Shown one piece after another: positions 56,490-62,000 of a DNA stretch of 62,000 nt. Each line of letters opens with the position of its first letter. Positions within the stretch are counted from its first letter, which is position 1. Source of the DNA: Gnetum montanum (taxonomy: Eukaryota > Streptophyta > Gnetopsida > Gnetales > Gnetaceae); NCBI GenBank assembly GCA_015680685.1, contig MNCI01016028.1, positions 23,538 through 85,537 on the forward strand, read 5' to 3'. The translations under genes and the position numbers were made by a program. Under the pieces are notes generated by a model. The model ran no database searches. It saw only the letters and a program-made list of their open reading frames with translations, and was not told the DNA's origin.

Positions 56490-59400
56490 CTAAGGGGCTT
56501 TTGGAGGAGCAAGTGGTGGGTCATTCCCATCCTCATCATTGGGGCTACCAATGTCTCCTGATGCCTAAAATTCAATAACATGTAGCAAGTTAGTAACCAA
56601 TAGCCAAAACCATAAACAAAATATTAAATATATCAAACCTAAGGGGATTTTAGCTCCATAAATTCTAGGGGTGGATGTAGAAGGTCTTCGTCCAAACATG
56701 TTGACCCTATCAACATCCCCAAGATTAACACAAGAAAGAATGTCGACCCTATCTATCATAGTCTAAGTAGATGGCTCCCATGTAATAGTAGTTGTAGAGG
56801 TCTCACCTACAATAGTGGGAATCTAAGTAGCAGGGGATTACTCCACCATGGGAATGCTCTCAAAAAGCTGATAAGAATTCTTGACCTAGATTCCTTGGAT
56901 GAATAGCTCTGTCTTGCATCACTCAAGTAACTCCGCCTTAAGCCACTTAAGGAAGGCCCCACGATCCACCTTGTAATATCACTTATGATCTTTTTATTTC
57001 TTATCCCACTCTAGGACCCAAGCACAATGATATTTCTAGTTCTCAACCTTCTAGGAGATAAGGTCCACCTACATTTCTTATTTTACCATCTCCCATAGAA
57101 CTGCTACTTTGTCCTGAATGGTATGCCAATAGTATGCCCATGTGATCTCCTTCATCTGCAATTCCCCTGAGTTAGCCACTTGGACTTCCAAAAAAGCCTT
57201 GTAGTCTTGAAAATTTATAATAGTTTTCACTTATCATTGAGTCTTCTCCCTTAAGGCCACAACTTCCTCCCATAGGAATTCATTGGACCTCTCTAGCTTC
57301 CATGAAGTTTTGCACATGAAATTGCTAGATCAATAGAAGTCTCATACAACTTCAAGGGTACATTAGATACATCAGAGAAAAGCTTAGGCTAGAATTTAAT
57401 CTCCATGTCTTTGCTAGGGTTCCACTCCACAAAAGATACTACACAGCATGAAATAAAATCATAAACATAATGTACAACCTAAGATAGCCATAACATAAAC
57501 ATAGCCTATGACATATTCAAACAACTAGGGTACATAAAACAATGTCCTTACCTATCTAGGGTGCAACCTATTGCAATTGGTTGATGATGTCCTTAGCCAT
57601 TCCATGCATGAAATCCACCTTTTCTAGGGTCTCCACCCATGATTTCACATGAAACATAGGAATAGGGGCTTTCACTAGTGGCTCAAGAACTCCTATAAGC
57701 ATAACAATCATCAAATGGTTAATATGAAAACAAAAATTAAACCATAGGATATAACAAAAGCATTAAGGCATAGGCATACTTAGCTCCTCCTCCTCTTCAT
57801 CTAGAATGATTATGGGGGATGTACCTAGCACTACCTCACCAAACAAGACATCTAGATAGTTTATATCTACATCAACAAACCCTTCAACCTTAGGTTGCTT
57901 TAGGAGTGCCTCTTCTACACACCTTTTTTCTTCCTTTATAGTATTTTGAGCTACCATAGCTTGATGCTTATCTACAAACATAGCACATAGAAAATTGGTT
58001 AACACATGAAACATAAAATAGCCAAACCTAAATAAAGTGTACCTATGACTACCTACTGTAAAGGCTTACGCTTATACTTAAGCTTCTTTAGGGTGGGTTG
58101 GTTTGATGTTGGTGATGCTTTCTCCATAAGCCTCTTGAGTTTCTCTCTGGTTATCCCTTTAGCCTCCCTACATTGTTACTTGGCCTCTAGGATGCTCACT
58201 AGAAATGGAAGAGGCTCCTCATCATCTATGCTATTAGGAGACTCACAGTTCCTAACATTAAGATCCTTGGTGGTAATGGACAACATATCATCCATACTCT
58301 TTAGTGGGTTATGGGCCTACACCATTGGATAAATGTACTTTATTCAAGGCTTAGAAAGTTGGCTTGGATCTTGGGGAATCCATTGGTCATTCCTATAGAT
58401 CATTAGAAATAATGCAAACCTCTTTAAATAACTTACAAAGAATGAAAAATGCATGTGGATTATTGTAGAGGTATCTACACAAAGTCTAAGGATCTCCACC
58501 TAAAGCTCAATAACCAAAGTAGCTACCCAGTTGAACCTGGTGTCATCCATCAAGACCTTCTTAAGGTCCACCCCTGTGCAATGCTAATCACCCTTTTTTG
58601 TGACAATAGTTTAGGAAATGCATGAGACCTAAAAATGGATATGATTCCTTTGCATCAAAGTTCATGGAGCCATTCATGGAAATTCTGGAGTGGCCCATGT
58701 TAGCACCAAGGCACTATAAAACTTCCTCACAATGGCTCAATTTCTTCACTATCCTAGTGGAAATTTTTTTGCTATTAGTATGGATACCAAAAAAGTTGCA
58801 AAAGAGGCCCTCATAAATATCCATGTTAACCTCCATACCCCAAATGATGGTGCTAAAATGACCAGCCTTCTCATCAAAGGAGTCGATGACATGCAACATC
58901 TTTACAATAGGGATGAAAGGGATAGGTGCCAAAAATACATCAAGAAAACCTACATGTTGGATGTTTGCTTAAATATACCTTGACATCTATCCCCTCAACC
59001 ACTTTTATGTTGGTATCAACTCACTAAACTTTAGGATGAGCATATCCTCATGATGTGCTCCTAAAAGTGGTATGGTGACATCAGTAGAGGTGGAAGTTCC
59101 TACAAAGTAAACAACCAAAGTTTAGCAACAACATAAGTAAGTTTAACTACTAGTCAAAGCAATAGAACACTTTAGCATTTATGTTTACCTTTCTTTTTCT
59201 TCTTCAATGTGGTTTGAGTGGAGGTCCTAGCTATAAGGATCTAGTCCATGGAGTTAGTGGAGTCTACCCACCAGTTGTGTATCATCCCATCATCCTTACA
59301 CTTCTTCTATACAACATTGAACCTTTTAGTATATGCACCAAAGTCCCATTTTAACTACTGATACATAACAGTTCTAATTTGGGGACCCTTTGTGAATTCA

Positions 59401-61704
59401 TCTAGGGTAGTTTGATCCACTACCAAATTTTGATCATTAATGATCAAGCCTTGATCATTGACTTGGTACCTGCAAGAAGTTTATAAAACCAACAGAGTTA
59501 GGAAAAGTAGCCAATAAAACCATAAAACACTATAACAACTATGCTTACCCTGGTAGATGATACAAAATGCTGGGCAAGTTCTAGAATAATGTGTGGGCTC
59601 TATGTACCACCATCAAATTATTGTTAGCATTATACTAACTATACTCTAGAGTCATCCATGTATCCATAAGGTACTGTGGGCTTATCACATTTGTTGATCC
59701 TCTTGATGTCTTAGGAGGTAGATTCTTAGTAATAAACTTGATAATTAGGCTAGATGCCCAAGGCAACAAGGTCTCCACTCTAGTCTCAACCACATCTGTA
59801 GACAAGTGTAACCACAACATCACACTAAAGTTTTGTAGAATTTAGGTAAGGAATTCCCTTGCCCTAGGCCAAAACCATAGTAAAGCCTTTCCCAAAGGCA
59901 TGTTAGGAAGTGGATTATTGGCCTTAGGATGACAAATATAGCATAAAATGCCCACCAACTCCACTAATAAGGATGGGCTTCAAGTGTATCCTACATGAAG
60001 CAAAGCAAAAACATTGTGACCAATTAGAATTTCTTAACAAGTTTGGAAAAACATTCTAGTTAGAGATGAAATTAGCCTCTATAAAAATCTCTAAGGTATT
60101 TATCTAAGTTAGCTTAATAAATTCCATAGAAAGCATTATTACAATTTTTCATAGCCTTTCACTTCATCGCCAAAATACTATAGTCAAAACTTTATAGCCA
60201 AATTAAGCCTTAGTTTAAACCATGCATAATGTTAGAAAAAGCATTAAAACTTAGAAAAAAGCATATAGCCATAATAAATATCTTTCTTAAAATAATAAAA
60301 GCTTTTACTTTTCTTAAAAATAAATTTAAAACATAAGTTTTACATGTTGACAAGAAAAACTATACATAACGATCACATCCATTCCCAAAGGGGTAAAGTA
60401 CTACAACCAAGATTCACACAATTTAGCCAAAAAAATTTATCAAAAATTCATCTAAGTTCTAACTTTAGTGATTCCACCCTAGAAAGAATCATGAAATCAA
60501 AAGCTTTATAGCCATGGCCATTAAAACTAGAGATACATAACCCTTTTTACATGAAACATAGACAAATCTAGCAAAAAACTATATTCATCACCATTAACCC
60601 CCCTTTCATGCATGGTATGTAAAATTTTTTCCATAAATTCATTTGAGCTATAAATGGTTTGATTTCACTACCATTTGAAATCTTAAATCGATCCCTATGC
60701 ACCCATACTTAATAAAAATTCAAAAACCATTACTATTTATGCAAAAAAAATTCATCAATTTGGAAAAAACAAAGACTGGAAACAACACAAACCTCCTTTT
60801 GACATAGGCTTAATGAAAAATTCATTAAAAATTTTTTTTAAGTCCAATCAGAGTTATTCTACCTTCATCAAAAAATTGAAGCCAAGATCCACATAGCCAT
60901 AACCAAAAGACAACCAAAAACCTTGTTGTTTGCTTAGAGAAAATTTGTGAATTTACATGAAAATCTAAAACTGACATAGAAACCTAACTACATGACCTTA
61001 GGAAAAAAATCATAAATTAATCATTTCAAAGCCAAATTGAATGATACAATAGCCATTGGAACGCTTAGAATAGGACTAGAAACCCATAACATTGAATTTG
61101 AAAAATATGTAGCCATATTCTTAGGAAAAAATACACAACATTGCTTATATTTTCCATGTAAAAAGCTAAAAAGCTAAACCCTAACTAGCCTTAAAGAAGT
61201 AGCCAAAATAGCTAAGCAAACTCATACCCATTAGAAAACACACCAAAATAGTGGGGTAGGATTTTGTTAAAACTTTAAGTTGACAAACACTTTGTCCTGG
61301 ATATGAGAAAAATGGTCCTACCCCCAAATTTTGGGAAAAATGCATGAAAATAGCAAGCCTAATTTCCAAAATTAAATCTACTAAAGCCAAAACAATGAAA
61401 CAACCATAGATCTACATTGAAAAGGAAAAAATAAGAGGTTGGATTTCATTGTAATTTTTTTATTCCCTCTATTAGCATAGATCTAAGAAAGACAGCCCCA
61501 CATATCGCAAGAAAAATACAAGAAAAGTAATAAAAACAACTAGAAATCAAAGCAAAAAATGTGCAGAATTACCTACCTCAAAGCAATAATAGATGAAGCT
61601 TGGATTGAAATTGGCCTAAGAAGCCCTCATAGATCCCTCACTCATTCATCCACCTTTTGAATCCTAGGATTCCAACACTTTCCTGCACATTGCTTGGGTG
61701 CCAT
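56490..61704 (-). pseudogene. Eight-exon opposite-strand gene (element K)
   Basis: Minus strand. ATG at 61704 in a good context (CTACCATGGCACCC; MAPKQCAGKCWNPRIQK). Exons inferred from GT/AG borders: 61577-61704, 59549-59990, 59189-59469, 58043-59099, 57780-57971, 57552-57692, 56639-57438, 56490-56564 (stop TAG at 56490-56492). Donors include GTAAGCATAG, GTAAACAT and GTAGGTAA; acceptors include CTTCTTGCAG and ACTTTGTAG. Intron 1 is 1.6 kb, the rest about 67-130 bp. Encoded pieces: VETLLPWASSLIIKFITKNL, LVVDQTTLDEFTKGPQIRTV, IIWGMEVNMDIYEGLFCNFF and a helical Lys/Glu-rich C-terminal part. In-frame stops suggest a decayed copy. Protein family not recognised. Confidence 0.6.
57780..57971 (-). 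pseudogene. Exon 5 of the opposite-strand gene in K
   Basis: Best-kept exon: open throughout, bounded by CTATGTTTGTAG and GTATGCC. It encodes DKHQAMVAQNTIKEEKRC, VEGFVDVDINYLDVLFGEVV and an acidic end (LDEEEEEL). Preservation of both borders and frame supports a real former exon. Confidence 0.6.
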
Positions 61705-62000
61705 GGTAGGCTCAACACTGGCGCTAATTGAAATTAAGAAAAAAAAGAGTTCTACACTATGTACAAGAAGGAATGAGTGCTTCCATGCTAAAGATAGTTT
61801 TTCTCTACCATAAAAATCTCTACCAGAGCCCTCGTCCAATGCGTTGTTGGTGTAGAATGACAATTGTGATAAAAAACTTACAAAATTTAAAAATATAAAC
61901 TACATAAAAAACTAAACGCCCACCTCTAAACCCCAGTTTCTTATTTAGTGCATCATAACTCTAAGTGCATTGAATTACAAGGGGAGGAAGTCTCTTCCAT
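61705..62000 (-). promoter_or_regulatory. Upstream region of the gene in K; window end
   Basis: On the minus strand a TTTATATTTTTAAA stretch lies near 61880-61895, about 180 bp before the ATG at 61704, and could serve as a TATA element. On the plus strand, CAAGGGGAGGAAG at 61978-61990 resembles a polypurine tract, so the 3' LTR of element K may start just beyond the window. Both are tentative. Confidence 0.3.

Larger units (their letters stand above)
49543..62000 (+). mobile_element. Tat-like element K with opposite-strand gene
   Basis: From about 49543 (TGTTCCATG...) an LTR-like and leader region runs to about 52100, followed by plus-strand gag and protease (to about 55560), then directly an eight-exon gene on the minus strand (56490-61704). 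No RT, RNase H or integrase was found. The right end, including any 3' LTR, is outside the window. Position and orientation of the minus-strand gene fit the antisense genes known downstream of pol in Tat elements. Confidence 0.6.

Noticed and set aside
1-62000. Host protein-coding gene, CRISPR array, origin or operon
   Set aside because: All recognisable proteins are retroelement proteins, composition and layout are plant heterochromatin, and no direct-repeat/spacer array was seen.

Overview
Window type. This is repeat-dense, AT-rich nuclear DNA from a seed plant with a large genome. No host gene is evident. Almost every base belongs to decayed, nested Ty3/gypsy LTR retrotransposons, which fits a gymnosperm or another giant plant genome, but the species cannot be named from sequence alone. 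Coordinates of elements with two recognisable ends are exact to a base or two; junctions between decayed copies are approximate.

Layout (elements lettered left to right). A: 1-350, end of a long terminal repeat (LTR) of family T, whose ends read TGATGA...TCATCA. B: 351-5997, chromovirus copy 1, minus strand. C: 5998-6895, gag scrap, plus strand. D: 6896-33198, Tat/Ogre-like element, plus strand, split by two minus-strand family-T insertions: E (13729-19553, gag but no pol) and F (21406-31501, gag-pol). G: 33199-42421, chromovirus copy 2, minus strand, inserted in the 3' LTR of D. H: 42422 to about 43640, truncated family-T element inserted in the 5' LTR of G. I: about 43641-49540, chromovirus copy 3, plus strand, carrying solo LTR J (46576-47563). 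K: about 49543-62000, Tat-like plus-strand gag-protease element with an opposite-strand gene.

How parts work together. Family T has a tRNA-Asp-like primer-binding site (TTGGTGCCATTGCTAGG), a GGGGGTA polypurine tract and Athila/Tat-type proteins. The chromoviruses have an initiator-Met-type primer site (TGGTATCAAAGC), an approximately 514-bp LTR beginning TGTGACATCCC and the order gag-protease-RT-RNase H-integrase-chromodomain. Their unusually long leader holds two things not expected there: (1) a spliced-looking gene on the opposite strand with its own TATA box, five exons and a conserved coiled-coil last exon, seen in B and G; (2) a 5S-rRNA-like module in sense orientation, seen in B, G and I, with a tRNA-like B-box upstream of it in B and G. 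Element K carries an independent eight-exon opposite-strand gene and shows no RT or integrase.

State. All coding regions are damaged, largely by C-to-T/G-to-A changes typical of methylated plant repeats. Best preserved are the protease-RT frame of G (405 codons) and the integrase core of F, which keeps D-D-E. No tRNA or full rRNA gene, CRISPR array, origin or host gene was found.
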